Shown in pieces: positions 38,701 to 46,484 of a stretch of 64,000 nucleotides of DNA; position 1 is the first letter of the stretch, and each line of letters begins with the position of its first letter. The stretch covers positions 1 to 64,000 of the forward strand of contig JADCLS010000006.1 of NCBI GenBank assembly GCA_026702845.1. Reading direction: 5' to 3'. Source of the stretch: Candidatus Heimdallarchaeota archaeon (lineage in GTDB: Archaea; Asgardarchaeota; Heimdallarchaeia; Heimdallarchaeales; Kariarchaeaceae). Position numbers and translations under genes: made by a program. The notes under the pieces are model-generated. The model searched no databases and had not been told where the DNA came from. It was given only the letters and a program-made list of their open reading frames with translations.

Positions 38701-39251
38701 TCAATACTGAAAAAATTGGTGCTGGGGCAAAAAGTCTGAGCTTGTTTGTAAATCGTCAGGGTGAAACATTGTATAATGAGATAGAGGGACATCTCGTCTT
38801 TCCCTTGATTCTCAAGTGGATGCCAATCTATGCAGATATTCTGACACAGATGAATAAAGCCCATTCTGTACTTCCATACAAGTATGAGGGATACATCAAA
38901 CCCGAGGTGATTATTTTTGAACAGTTGAATGAACAATCATATACTGCACTAATCACATCAATTACTGAAGATGAAGGAAAGTTGTTCTATAATGTAGCGA
39001 TTGCTCGTAGTGGCTATAGTGAGGGACAACCTCTATCTCTTCTGCAATCTGCTCTATTGAGAGAGAAATTTGGACTGGTATCATGGAGGAAGACAATGGA
39101 AGAAAAACAACTCAATGAAGAACCTAAGGAATATACAGATCGTATAACGATGAACCTGATTAAGGTGCTTGATACTGTAAATCTACGTACTGATGAAGGT
39201 GTATTTGATCTGGGGCTAGTTCTCTCACTCCGAGATCATAAACAAAGTTAG
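35799..39251 (+). CDS. Giant soluble protein of unknown function next to a GTPase
   Basis: The protein has 1150 residues, with no signal peptide, no membrane helix and no P-loop. It is mainly helical over the first 800 residues, with an acidic patch (about 85-100) and a cluster of tyrosines around 185-215. The last 350 residues mix strands and helices (segments such as VIIGGNPDIYYAYQTSEL and LFVNRQGETLYNEIEGHLVF), perhaps a profilin-like or longin-like module. The gene for an Arf-like GTPase follows 132 bases later on the same strand. A large helical partner beside a GTPase suggests an effector, GEF or scaffold, but this is inferred from position only. I recognise no family. Confidence 0.7.
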   Translation: MVKNISNPLNSRKIARIIVDDAEKQGLSVSESTVRLFLSDNQVNNIISGIGQLQEQSRIPLEYKISKECIDELKRNDFLDQDMEIADEADEDAEYKQSRDHDMTSQLENLVNKIFKLKSSDVQNFDRYLQRYDINFGKPMDTFTRSMKSEGIDVSETQAFTTILCADHMGLRENSRDAVYYYTFGRFDEIKDYLKSIGYEYTWSEGRGSTYIEIGKKYSVAAEFGELGQSLKSVSGIDTYTDEIIQEFFIDLLDGSLNHQLLKSNNVWRWSKENVVGDPYEWVIPKLAYGTSTSKRDLLVQTSIAHIILNAVDKQMVTLKELLESVSNLNSSERIRFLATKLEHGVTKKSIEIQFGTMVKNYFENLKDNPGKFESFIDATIRYYEKFEGIEHLQKNLEHNIRAGLKNSFGVIRKYLKEISDEEFHSKIEGIVTESISFSFKEFYSWNKESLEQFMPEEDDVLKRIDILFSLRNQNHEEIKSLRPVYFKLLVDMIYVGVKQFIKDLEPEEKEQTDGKGGLAELTQDFMGTVKLSAYNNSMIKEVLEQEKTEIFQGPTAEELVQIASYMTYQIANKEGTAGETMFLALVKYFKDKYLKLAVIPVNETHNLFQYNQDAYHNFVRADLKQATVLVSLASKTKASAYNTWTQLKAISTKNTVYLNEILVKNVIYWQRIPRELVTPLMRDKSIDRQVIMNIVNATGRINLLEAHSLIAMGYKEDINDFEEAKDFIYKSFGSTDESVYKLNPKAGEAELINEIIHLWNALNPAGEESGEVINKFAYSPINLAITLPKGFIHEYRERHWFDQIYFGKLSMSSEQQGYKPILYKFNLQSEGTYDEPLPDNILLTFFYPEKRNTQLAGIVIIGGNPDIYYAYQTSELLTPYLEAILVEKHPYSLDTHKQVISETLNLVASPTNYRSSAEIYAQTVRKTGDAVSSFYPILLQEEQQSLTLPNSFKVDALYSLEVEKEFFNTEKIGAGAKSLSLFVNRQGETLYNEIEGHLVFPLILKWMPIYADILTQMNKAHSVLPYKYEGYIKPEVIIFEQLNEQSYTALITSITEDEGKLFYNVAIARSGYSEGQPLSLLQSALLREKFGLVSWRKTMEEKQLNEEPKEYTDRITMNLIKVLDTVNLRTDEGVFDLGLVLSLRDHKQS

Positions 39252-39383
39252 ACCTTGAGAAGAAAGAAAACTGTATAATCTAGTAGCGATGAGAGAATAA
39301 CCTTAAATTTCATCATGGATCAAGTTGAACTATATTTGCAGTTGTGAGAGCTGACATAATCTTGCATCTATTTGGTGATAGCA

Positions 39384-40514
39384 ATGAAAAAAACATATCA
39401 AGCAATTATTTTGGGCCCAGGTGGCGTGGGGAAAACAAGAGGCTGCAATGCATTGATGCACATACTAAAATCACTGGGATTCAGAACCAGTGAAGTCAAA
39501 CCTTGGACTGAAGACTTAGTAGTAACATCAAATTATGTCATTCATAATGCCGTAATTCCTGCCAACTACTTTCCAGGCATACCCTATAATCTCCAACTGG
39601 TTATATATGATATGGGTGGTCAGTTCAAGTACAAAGAGATGTGGAAAAGCCTTGCAGAGGATACAGACGCCATTATTGCAGTAGTAGACATGACTCGCAG
39701 CAATACGCTCAAACAAATTCCGCTCATGCTACCAACAGGGATCATGGAGGGAGTTCCCGTGCGTTTAGTAGTTAACAAAGCAGATCTCTATGCAGATTTC
39801 TCCAGGGACACTGAAAAAATAGCTCACAGTATATTCAATAAACTTCAGAAAACAGTATCTAATGGTGTTGTAAACTATCGTATTACGTACCGTGGAGATG
39901 GAAATTTTATTTTTGCAGGATGGCAGTATAGATATGGAGACATAATCAATGTATCTCGAAATTTAAAGTTTGATAATGAGGGAAATGCAGCAATGAGATT
40001 GGCTGATTTCGAGGTGGTCTGTGCGGAAGCATTCAAAGAAGTGTTACCAGAGCTTTCAGATCACAACGGTAACCTCTTTGGTAGAGAGTTTACATTGCAG
40101 ATATTCAATATCGTTTATTCATGGATGACAAAATCAGTAGATGTTTTATCAGAGGATATTCTTATCGGTAGCCATCTTGAAGCACCTCCATTTATTGCAT
40201 GGGGTGAAGATCCGGATGCGGAGATACCAAAGGTGAATAAACTCACCCGAGAGGCGATTCTAACTGGAGTACAACGAATGCTCATCGAGGAGAACGACAT
40301 GATGGATATGGTTATCAAATTGCGTACACAAGGGTATAACTTCAATATTGATGATCGATTATCTTGGGATTTTACATCCGCATTTATCACAGATGAGGAT
40401 CCATCTCTTACTTATAAACCTATAAATAAGGCCTTTATGCCACCTTACTTTATTAAATCAATGATTGAATATGCAGAAGCCAAGGAAACTGGGGAAGAAA
40501 GCTACTTCATCTGA
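39384..40514 (+). CDS. Arf-like GTPase domain protein with C-terminal extension
   Basis: The ATG at 39384 is chosen; GGTGAT (39374-39379) four bases before it can serve as ribosome binding site. The product has 376 residues. G1 is GPGGVGKT at 11-18, G3 is DMGGQ at 76-80 (the D-x-G-G-Q of Arf, SRP-receptor-beta and G-alpha-type proteins), and G4 is NKAD at 131-134. The G domain ends about residue 190; the rest is a 180-residue extension with GWQYRYGD and TFTSAF-like stretches and no known fold. It binds and probably hydrolyses GTP. Many Asgard genomes carry expanded sets of such GTPases. The lack of an N-terminal amphipathic helix sets it apart from true Arf proteins. Confidence 0.85.
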   Translation: MKKTYQAIILGPGGVGKTRGCNALMHILKSLGFRTSEVKPWTEDLVVTSNYVIHNAVIPANYFPGIPYNLQLVIYDMGGQFKYKEMWKSLAEDTDAIIAVVDMTRSNTLKQIPLMLPTGIMEGVPVRLVVNKADLYADFSRDTEKIAHSIFNKLQKTVSNGVVNYRITYRGDGNFIFAGWQYRYGDIINVSRNLKFDNEGNAAMRLADFEVVCAEAFKEVLPELSDHNGNLFGREFTLQIFNIVYSWMTKSVDVLSEDILIGSHLEAPPFIAWGEDPDAEIPKVNKLTREAILTGVQRMLIEENDMMDMVIKLRTQGYNFNIDDRLSWDFTSAFITDEDPSLTYKPINKAFMPPYFIKSMIEYAEAKETGEESYFI

Positions 40515-40801
40515 GATTCTCGCAAAAGATCGATCAATGTCTCCCTAAGGTTGAAATTATATATTCCCAATTTCTCGATTAAAAAATACATCCGTTGTGC
40601 ATCCTCCTCAGGTAGGTGGGGTTCATAGATACACTTCTCATCAAATAAAGAGAAGAATTCCTTCAGATTCATCACTAGCTCTCTTTGTGAGGTGTATTTA
40701 TCCATCATTCGAGCAGGTCGAAAGAATTCCTTCTTTCCATCGCACTTTGGGCACTCTTTGATATCTGGAAATATCTCAGTACAATATACACATCGCAACA
40801 T
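40502..40801 (-). CDS. Small zinc-ribbon protein
   Basis: The start is placed at 40801 (MLRCVYCTEIFPDIKECPKC); a frame extension by six codons is possible. The 99-residue product carries an N-terminal zinc ribbon C-x2-C and C-x2-C (CVYC, CPKC), followed by a helical region (EFFSLFDEKCIYEP and LRETLIDLLRE). Such proteins often bridge protein or nucleic acid partners. It overlaps the end of the convergent GTPase gene by 13 bases. Function unknown beyond zinc binding. Confidence 0.7.
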   Translation of the reverse strand: MLRCVYCTEIFPDIKECPKCDGKKEFFRPARMMDKYTSQRELVMNLKEFFSLFDEKCIYEPHLPEEDAQRMYFLIEKLGIYNFNLRETLIDLLRESQMK

Positions 40802-40844
40802 TATACCCTGTTCTCTCATACTGTTTAGACAGAGGATTGTTCAT

Positions 40845-41780
40845 TTAATATTTTGTCCGTCCACCTTTGATGAAATGTCGGTTAATTTCATGGATATATT
40901 GCTTCCCAAGAATAGTTGCATTCTCTTGGATGAAATCAGATAGTTTTTCTTTCCCAACAGGATTACTCTCGGTCAAGAGAAGGTTGTCTACCAACGCACC
41001 AATCTCATGTTTTGTTATGATTTTGTCTCGTTTGATAACATTCAGGATGAAGATGGGTGCAAAAATGATCCACGAGAGCTTTGAACTTAATTGAATGATT
41101 TTGCAGCGACTATTTGTTGCTTGAATCAATAACTCCACAAGCTCTTGAAATGTATATGTTTCAGGTCCAACTGCATCAACTATTTCATTCGCATCTAAAA
41201 TTGATCTTGAAACGACAAATTTTGCTAGATCCTGTTGTGAGATGGGTTGCAACTTGAAAGATCCATCTCCGATCTGAATAAAGAAAGGGAACCTACGTAA
41301 CAAATAGCCTATATTGTTGATTAACACATCATCTGGTGCAAAAACCAGTGCAGGACGAATAATACTATACGTAACCTCAGAGGCCTTCAAATGCTCCTCC
41401 ACCTGATATTTTCCCTTGAAGTAGGGATAGGGAGAATCCTTAGATGGGTTGGTGACTGAAATGTGAAGAATCCGTTTGACCCCAGCTGCATTGGCTGCAG
41501 TGAATAGTATACGTGAATTCTCCACAGCATCATCAAAACTGATATGCTTATAGGTGAATCGAATCCAGTAGGTATTAACAAGGACGTCCACACCAGTCAA
41601 GTTTTGCACCAGTTGATCAAAATCATCAAATGAGTAGGGTAAAACGTCTATGCGATCAAAGAAAGGATCATCAGAATCAGGATGGTTGGTTAATGTTGAT
41701 ATTCGATCCTCTGTTTTCAGCAACTCTCTTGCGATATATTTACCGGTGTATGAGAATGCACCAGTGACACAGTACTGCAC
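40845..41780 (-). CDS. NmrA/NDUFA9-like atypical SDR protein, copy 2 of a tandem pair
   Basis: The protein has 311 residues and begins with GTG (MQYCVTGAFSYTGKYIA). The N-terminal Rossmann motif TGAFSYTG is the TGxxxxTG-type loop of atypical short-chain dehydrogenases; VDVLVNTYWIRF and the later RILHISVTNP, PYFKGKYQVEEHL and YSIIRPALVF match the strand-helix order, in which a Y-x3-K-like pair is replaced by Y-F-K-G-K. It is close in length and sequence to the next gene upstream (41846-42760), so they arose by tandem duplication. Members bind NAD(P)(H) and may act as redox-state sensors or quinone or lipid-modifying enzymes. Confidence 0.82.
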   Translation of the reverse strand: MQYCVTGAFSYTGKYIARELLKTEDRISTLTNHPDSDDPFFDRIDVLPYSFDDFDQLVQNLTGVDVLVNTYWIRFTYKHISFDDAVENSRILFTAANAAGVKRILHISVTNPSKDSPYPYFKGKYQVEEHLKASEVTYSIIRPALVFAPDDVLINNIGYLLRRFPFFIQIGDGSFKLQPISQQDLAKFVVSRSILDANEIVDAVGPETYTFQELVELLIQATNSRCKIIQLSSKLSWIIFAPIFILNVIKRDKIITKHEIGALVDNLLLTESNPVGKEKLSDFIQENATILGKQYIHEINRHFIKGGRTKY

Positions 41781-41845
41781 AGATTAAAACTTTAGTAAGA
41801 GATTTTGAGTATATTGATGAATTCAACAAATCTCTTCACTAATTT

Positions 41846-42760
41846 TTATTTAAAATGACGATTTAATTGATTATAATACTCTTTGCCCAGATATTTTCCT
41901 GAGTTTTCCAACCATTGCTCAAATAATAATGTACCATTAGGTTCCTGGCTAGACACTAACAAATTTTCACTTATTGCCTTCATCTCATGCTTGGTTAATA
42001 GAACATCCTTCAAGAAAAGCTCAAGGAATTTTATACCGATGGGAGAGAACCAATTGAGTGGTCCAGGCATGGGAATAATGAGGGTACGGCTATTGGTGTA
42101 TTTATTGATGAGCTGTATCAATTCTTTAAACTGGTATACTTTAGGGCCGATTGCATCGATAACAACATTACCTTCGTTGTTTATCTGATCGATGCAGATA
42201 TCTACCAAATCATCAACAGCAATGGGTTGTATACCAAATTTCCCAGAGCCAATTAATGAGAACACAGGCAATTTACGCATGAGATATGCTATATTGTTGA
42301 ATAGAATATCACCATCACCAAAAGTCTGTGCTGGTCGAATAATGGAATAGGGAAGCCCTGATTCCATTAATTTCTGCTCTGCTCTTGCTTTTGCTCTAAA
42401 GTATGGATAGGGACTATTAATATCTGGATTCGTAATGGATAAATGAATGATTCTTTTCACTCCTGCCTCCTTGGCTGCTTCAAAGAGTATGTTTGAATTG
42501 ATCACTGCTTGGTCAAAAGTCATCTCATCTTTTTCGAATCGAATCCAATACGTATTAATGAGTACATCCACATTCTGAAGTGATTGAATCAATGATTGCC
42601 TATCAAAACATAAAGGATAGACATCCACACGATCAAAATACGCAACTGAATCATCTGCATGATTGGTAAGTGTACGTATCCGTTCCTTAGATTCCAGCAG
42701 TTTTTTACTTATCTTTGATCCTGTGAATGAGAAAGCCCCGGTTACACAGATGTTTGACAC
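41846..42760 (-). CDS. NmrA/NDUFA9-like atypical SDR protein, copy 1 of a tandem pair
   Basis: The protein has 304 residues, with a GTG start (MSNICVTGAFSFTGSKIS). A CTTTTTATTTGA box on the reverse strand is centred about 25 bases upstream, so the message may be leaderless. Motifs parallel the neighbour at 40845: TGAFSFTG nucleotide loop, VDVLINTYWIRF, RIIHLSITNP, PYFRAKARAEQKL and YSIIRPAQTF. The two proteins are clearly paralogous along their whole lengths. Like the other copy it is probably NAD(P)-binding; whether it is an enzyme or a sensor cannot be read. A gap of 65 bases separates the two genes. Confidence 0.82.
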   Translation of the reverse strand: MSNICVTGAFSFTGSKISKKLLESKERIRTLTNHADDSVAYFDRVDVYPLCFDRQSLIQSLQNVDVLINTYWIRFEKDEMTFDQAVINSNILFEAAKEAGVKRIIHLSITNPDINSPYPYFRAKARAEQKLMESGLPYSIIRPAQTFGDGDILFNNIAYLMRKLPVFSLIGSGKFGIQPIAVDDLVDICIDQINNEGNVVIDAIGPKVYQFKELIQLINKYTNSRTLIIPMPGPLNWFSPIGIKFLELFLKDVLLTKHEMKAISENLLVSSQEPNGTLLFEQWLENSGKYLGKEYYNQLNRHFK

Positions 42761-42890
42761 AATAGTATAACTGATTAATCAAATAAAAAGTACTAGAAAG
42801 ATGAAAATAGGTATTAACAATTTGATTGCTGAATAATAAATCCATCTTATGGTATAAAACTCTAAATATTGGCATGCAATGTAGTTTGCT

Positions 42891-44213
42891 ATGGAGATTC
42901 AAAGGCTCAACATAGAAAATTTGTTTGGTCTATTCAATTATGAGATTGATTTTAAACAGAACCAACCTATCCATATCATATACAGCCCTAATGGATATGG
43001 AAAAACTTCCATTCTCTCATTATTATATCATCTATTTAATCATCAGTTCGATCAATTAGCAAAAATAAGATTTGACAGATTTGGCCTGGGTTTAATGGGT
43101 GAAGAAGTATCTGTCAAACGCAATGTCGATGCTGATTTCATATCCCTTGAATTTTTTTCAAAGAAGTTCAATGAGTTCTACCTACATATTCCCACCATTT
43201 CAGAATTTCCTTCAGATGTTATTCTTTCATACATTGAACGTTTTTTGCCAGAATTAATCCGTATTGACAGAATGAAATGGACTGATAATCAAGGTAAATT
43301 ATTTGATCTGCAGGAGATACTAAAAACTTTTGCAGATAGATTTCCAGATCAATTACGTTCAGATCTTCTCAAATTCAATGCGAAGTTCTTTCCCACTTGG
43401 CTGGATGCCATTATTAACTCAAACAAGCTGAAATTGATTGATACGAGACGGTTATTCAACTTATTTGAAACTGAGGGAGAACACCAGACCTCAGTTGAAC
43501 GAGCAGCTCAAACATTGAAACGAGATATATTGAATGTGAGACAGAAGGCTGATAGTCTTGGTCAGAATAGGGAAAGTACCTTCCCATTTAGATTAATTGA
43601 TGAGGTGAGAACCAAAAAAGAAGTAAATGTTAACAAACTCAAGAAGGAGTTGAGATATATCACTAAAATGCGGGAAAAATTGATGAGTACGGGAATACTG
43701 GAAACCATTAAAATTGAACAATTGACGGATATTGAAATAGATGAGTCAAATAAATATGTACTCAGTGTTTATGCTGAGGATGTGAAGGAGAAATTTGATA
43801 TCTTTCATCCTCTTTATGAGAAGATCACCTTATTCAAAGAGATTATTGAATCTCAGTTTGATCTGAAAAAGATTCATATCAATAAGGATAAAGGAATTGA
43901 ACTATCCATGTTCAATGTACATACAAAGGAGACAATTTTACTCAAGCCATCTCAATTGAGTAGTGGAGAGCAGCATTTAATAGTTCTGTTTTTCGATCTG
44001 ATATTTAATTCAGAACCTAGATCTACGATACTTATTGATGAACCGGAAATTAGTCTGCATATTGCTTGGCAATTGAATTTTATTGAAAATCTGGAAAAGG
44101 TCGCCAAGCTAAACAATATCAAATTCATCATTGCCACACATAGTCCACAGATAATCAATGAGAATTGGGATAACACCATTGATCTTGCAGAATCAATGGA
44201 GGGAAATGATTGA
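42891..44213 (+). CDS. ABC/AAA-type ATPase, PARIS AriA-like
   Basis: The protein has 440 residues. The Walker A loop is SPNGYGKTS at about 32-40, a coiled-coil-rich insertion lies at about 190-290, the signature is LSSGEQ at about 354-359, Walker B is ILIDEPE at about 380-386 and the switch histidine is in ATHSPQ at about 415. This is the layout of the AAA_15/AAA_21 ATPases of RecF, OLD and AriA. The stop overlaps the next gene's start by four bases (ATGA), so the two are translationally coupled. The partner is a DUF4435-type TOPRIM protein, which is the AriA-AriB pairing of the PARIS phage-defence system; there the ATPase senses phage anti-restriction proteins and releases the toxic AriB. 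A CTCTAAATATT box 26 bases upstream fits a leaderless start. Confidence 0.82.
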   Translation: MEIQRLNIENLFGLFNYEIDFKQNQPIHIIYSPNGYGKTSILSLLYHLFNHQFDQLAKIRFDRFGLGLMGEEVSVKRNVDADFISLEFFSKKFNEFYLHIPTISEFPSDVILSYIERFLPELIRIDRMKWTDNQGKLFDLQEILKTFADRFPDQLRSDLLKFNAKFFPTWLDAIINSNKLKLIDTRRLFNLFETEGEHQTSVERAAQTLKRDILNVRQKADSLGQNRESTFPFRLIDEVRTKKEVNVNKLKKELRYITKMREKLMSTGILETIKIEQLTDIEIDESNKYVLSVYAEDVKEKFDIFHPLYEKITLFKEIIESQFDLKKIHINKDKGIELSMFNVHTKETILLKPSQLSSGEQHLIVLFFDLIFNSEPRSTILIDEPEISLHIAWQLNFIENLEKVAKLNNIKFIIATHSPQIINENWDNTIDLAESMEGND

Positions 44214-45109
44214 AAGAGTATATCAACAGCAGCACGCTTAGCAATCAGATAGGAATGTTAAGGTCTCATCCATTGCATAAGAAACATGCGATTCTTCTAG
44301 TCGAGGGACCTTCAGATACCATTTTTTTCAAAAATCTGCTCAATCCCGAGCTGGTCATTATTTCTTGTGAGGGGAAAACCAATGTCCTATTCACCCTAGA
44401 GAAGGTGGTAATAAGGAATATACGAGCTGTGATAGCGATACTGGATAGTGATCTTGATTATTTTATTCCCAATCCAACAATGTTAAAGATTGACAAGCAC
44501 AATAGGAAGAATATTAGAAAAATTCTTTTTTATACAGATAGTCATGACCTAGAAACCATGTTACTGGATTCATTTGCATTTGATAAATTCATACAAATGT
44601 ATGCGGAACCCAAACGTATTGAAAAAATTGAGAAAAATATCGGTGATTTACGTAATCACCTACTCGAGCAAGCCTATAAGATAGGGTTACTGAAATTGCT
44701 ATCACTCCAAAATAATTGGCATTTATCATTTAAGAAAATAAACTATGATTCATTCTTTGATTATAAAACTCTTACATTGTTAGAAGAAAAAGCGATAGAT
44801 GAAATTCTCAAACAATCTTCCAATTCCAATGCTGATAAGAATGAAATTTTGAAATGTTACAGAAATGAGAATAAACATGCATTCGATCCTTGGTTGATCA
44901 CCAGTGGCCATGATATGATGAAAATCCTTCTAAAGTCTCTTAAGTACAACCTTGGGATCAAACATAAGATGGAGAATTTCAATAAAACTTATCAGATAGA
45001 AGATGTACTCATCTTATCATATGAATTCTCCTTTTTCAGTCACACAAGGTTGTTTGAACACCTAACAGAATGGGAGGAGGAGAATTATCCCTACAGGGTA
45101 TTTGCCTAA
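44210..45109 (+). CDS. DUF4435/TOPRIM-type protein, PARIS AriB-like
   Basis: The protein has 299 residues, near the usual length of AriB. The TOPRIM hallmarks are present: VEGPSDTIFF with the catalytic Glu at E32, and AILDSDLDYF with Asp at 79, 81 and 83, which would bind magnesium. A helical second half follows (DLETMLLDSFAF, then the NENKHAFDPWLITSGHDMM helix pair that DUF4435 proteins share). In PARIS systems AriB is the effector, a nuclease reported to act on host tRNA when freed. It is coupled to the upstream ATPase by a four-base overlap. The assignment to PARIS is by gene order and motifs; OLD-like or Gabija-like systems are alternatives, but those have other domain arrangements. Confidence 0.8.
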   Translation: MKEYINSSTLSNQIGMLRSHPLHKKHAILLVEGPSDTIFFKNLLNPELVIISCEGKTNVLFTLEKVVIRNIRAVIAILDSDLDYFIPNPTMLKIDKHNRKNIRKILFYTDSHDLETMLLDSFAFDKFIQMYAEPKRIEKIEKNIGDLRNHLLEQAYKIGLLKLLSLQNNWHLSFKKINYDSFFDYKTLTLLEEKAIDEILKQSSNSNADKNEILKCYRNENKHAFDPWLITSGHDMMKILLKSLKYNLGIKHKMENFNKTYQIEDVLILSYEFSFFSHTRLFEHLTEWEEENYPYRVFA

Positions 45110-45182
45110 TTCCATTTATTCAATATCGTTTTTGATTTAGTCATTTACTGAAAAATAAATAGGATGAAATAAAGTAACATTT

Positions 45183-46484
45183 GTGGATAGCTATCGAAAA
45201 AGTCCCTACAAGAACAGGAATATACAACTAATACTTGTTATTGGAAGTATACTTGGCATATCAGGTTCAATATTATGGGTTCTTACCACCTTTTTAGTCT
45301 ATGGTCTTGGTGGAAGTAACGCTGATCTTGGGAAGATACTTGGAATATCAACTATGCTAAGTCTGGGATTTACATTTCTGGCATCATATCTTGCAGATCG
45401 ATTCAGGAAGGATCTAATTTTAGTGATCGTTGTCATTCTTCAAGCTATCGGAGTGTATCTACTAGCAACTGCAAATACTCTCACTTGGGTATTTATTGGC
45501 CAGTTATTCTATGCCTCAGGAGCAAGTGGATTATACCCAATTCTCATGTCTGTATTTTCTATGAGTATACCAACATCACAAAAAAATAGGGTATTTGGTA
45601 CTAATTTTCTGATTCAAAACTTTTTTAGTGCAGCAGGGAGCATTCTTGGTTATTTTGCCTTGAAAGATACCAATATCGATAGAATTGAGAGTATTCGTGT
45701 CGATATACTACAAGAAATAATGATGTATGCCTTTTTCCTCCTAGTTATCGTTACAGTCCTTTCTGTTCTTATCAATGACAAGTATACACTAGATGAAGCA
45801 GAGGAGAATGAAGGAGTAGCAAAATCCACATCAGAAATTCTCATACATCCTCAAGATCCTTTTTACTACAGAATAATTAATCCACGTTACTTTGAACCTG
45901 AAACTGGAAAAATTATTATATTGAGTCTTGTAGCATCATACTTCATTGGTTTTGGTGCTGGCATATCTATACCCTATCTTCCAAGATTCTTCTTTGATAT
46001 ATATCGTATTGATCTTGCCAATATTAACCTATTATTTGCAGGTATGACGATTATAACCGCACTCTGGGGAAAAATCTCAGCCAATCTTGCGGATAAATAT
46101 GGGAGAAATGAATTAATTGCCATTATGCAGATAGTTTGTGTTATCCTTCTAGTTGTACTTGCATCAGTCCCCCCTCTGATTTTTGCATTTTTGGCATTGA
46201 TTGTTAGAAATGCAGCTATGAATGGAACAGGACCATTATTCAGTGCCATTCAGATGGATTATACACCAAGAAGATACCGATCACAAGTAAATGCAATCAA
46301 TTCTGTATCTTGGGGTGGTTTATTTGCAATTGGTCAAATCATAGGTGGAACTTTGGTAGATGATATTGGATTTACTCAACCATTTTTACTGACAGCCACA
46401 TTCTATTTCCTTGCGACAATACCATTCATTAAAATCCGAGCTCTTGAACAAAAAGTTGCTCAATTTCGTCTTGGACGTCGTTGA
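45183..46484 (+). CDS. Major facilitator superfamily transporter
   Basis: The protein has 433 residues, begins with GTG and is preceded by an AAATAAATAGG box about 26 bases upstream. Twelve hydrophobic helices in two halves, each with the MFS loop 2-3 motif (SYLADRFRKDLI and SANLADKYGRNEL), show the fold. A charged loop of about 35 residues separates the halves (around 200-240). The substrate cannot be told; members of this general type export drugs or take up sugars. It lies just after the PARIS-like pair but is probably unrelated. The end overlaps the convergent GH57 gene by 25 bases. Confidence 0.88.
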   Translation: MDSYRKSPYKNRNIQLILVIGSILGISGSILWVLTTFLVYGLGGSNADLGKILGISTMLSLGFTFLASYLADRFRKDLILVIVVILQAIGVYLLATANTLTWVFIGQLFYASGASGLYPILMSVFSMSIPTSQKNRVFGTNFLIQNFFSAAGSILGYFALKDTNIDRIESIRVDILQEIMMYAFFLLVIVTVLSVLINDKYTLDEAEENEGVAKSTSEILIHPQDPFYYRIINPRYFEPETGKIIILSLVASYFIGFGAGISIPYLPRFFFDIYRIDLANINLLFAGMTIITALWGKISANLADKYGRNELIAIMQIVCVILLVVLASVPPLIFAFLALIVRNAAMNGTGPLFSAIQMDYTPRRYRSQVNAINSVSWGGLFAIGQIIGGTLVDDIGFTQPFLLTATFYFLATIPFIKIRALEQKVAQFRLGRR

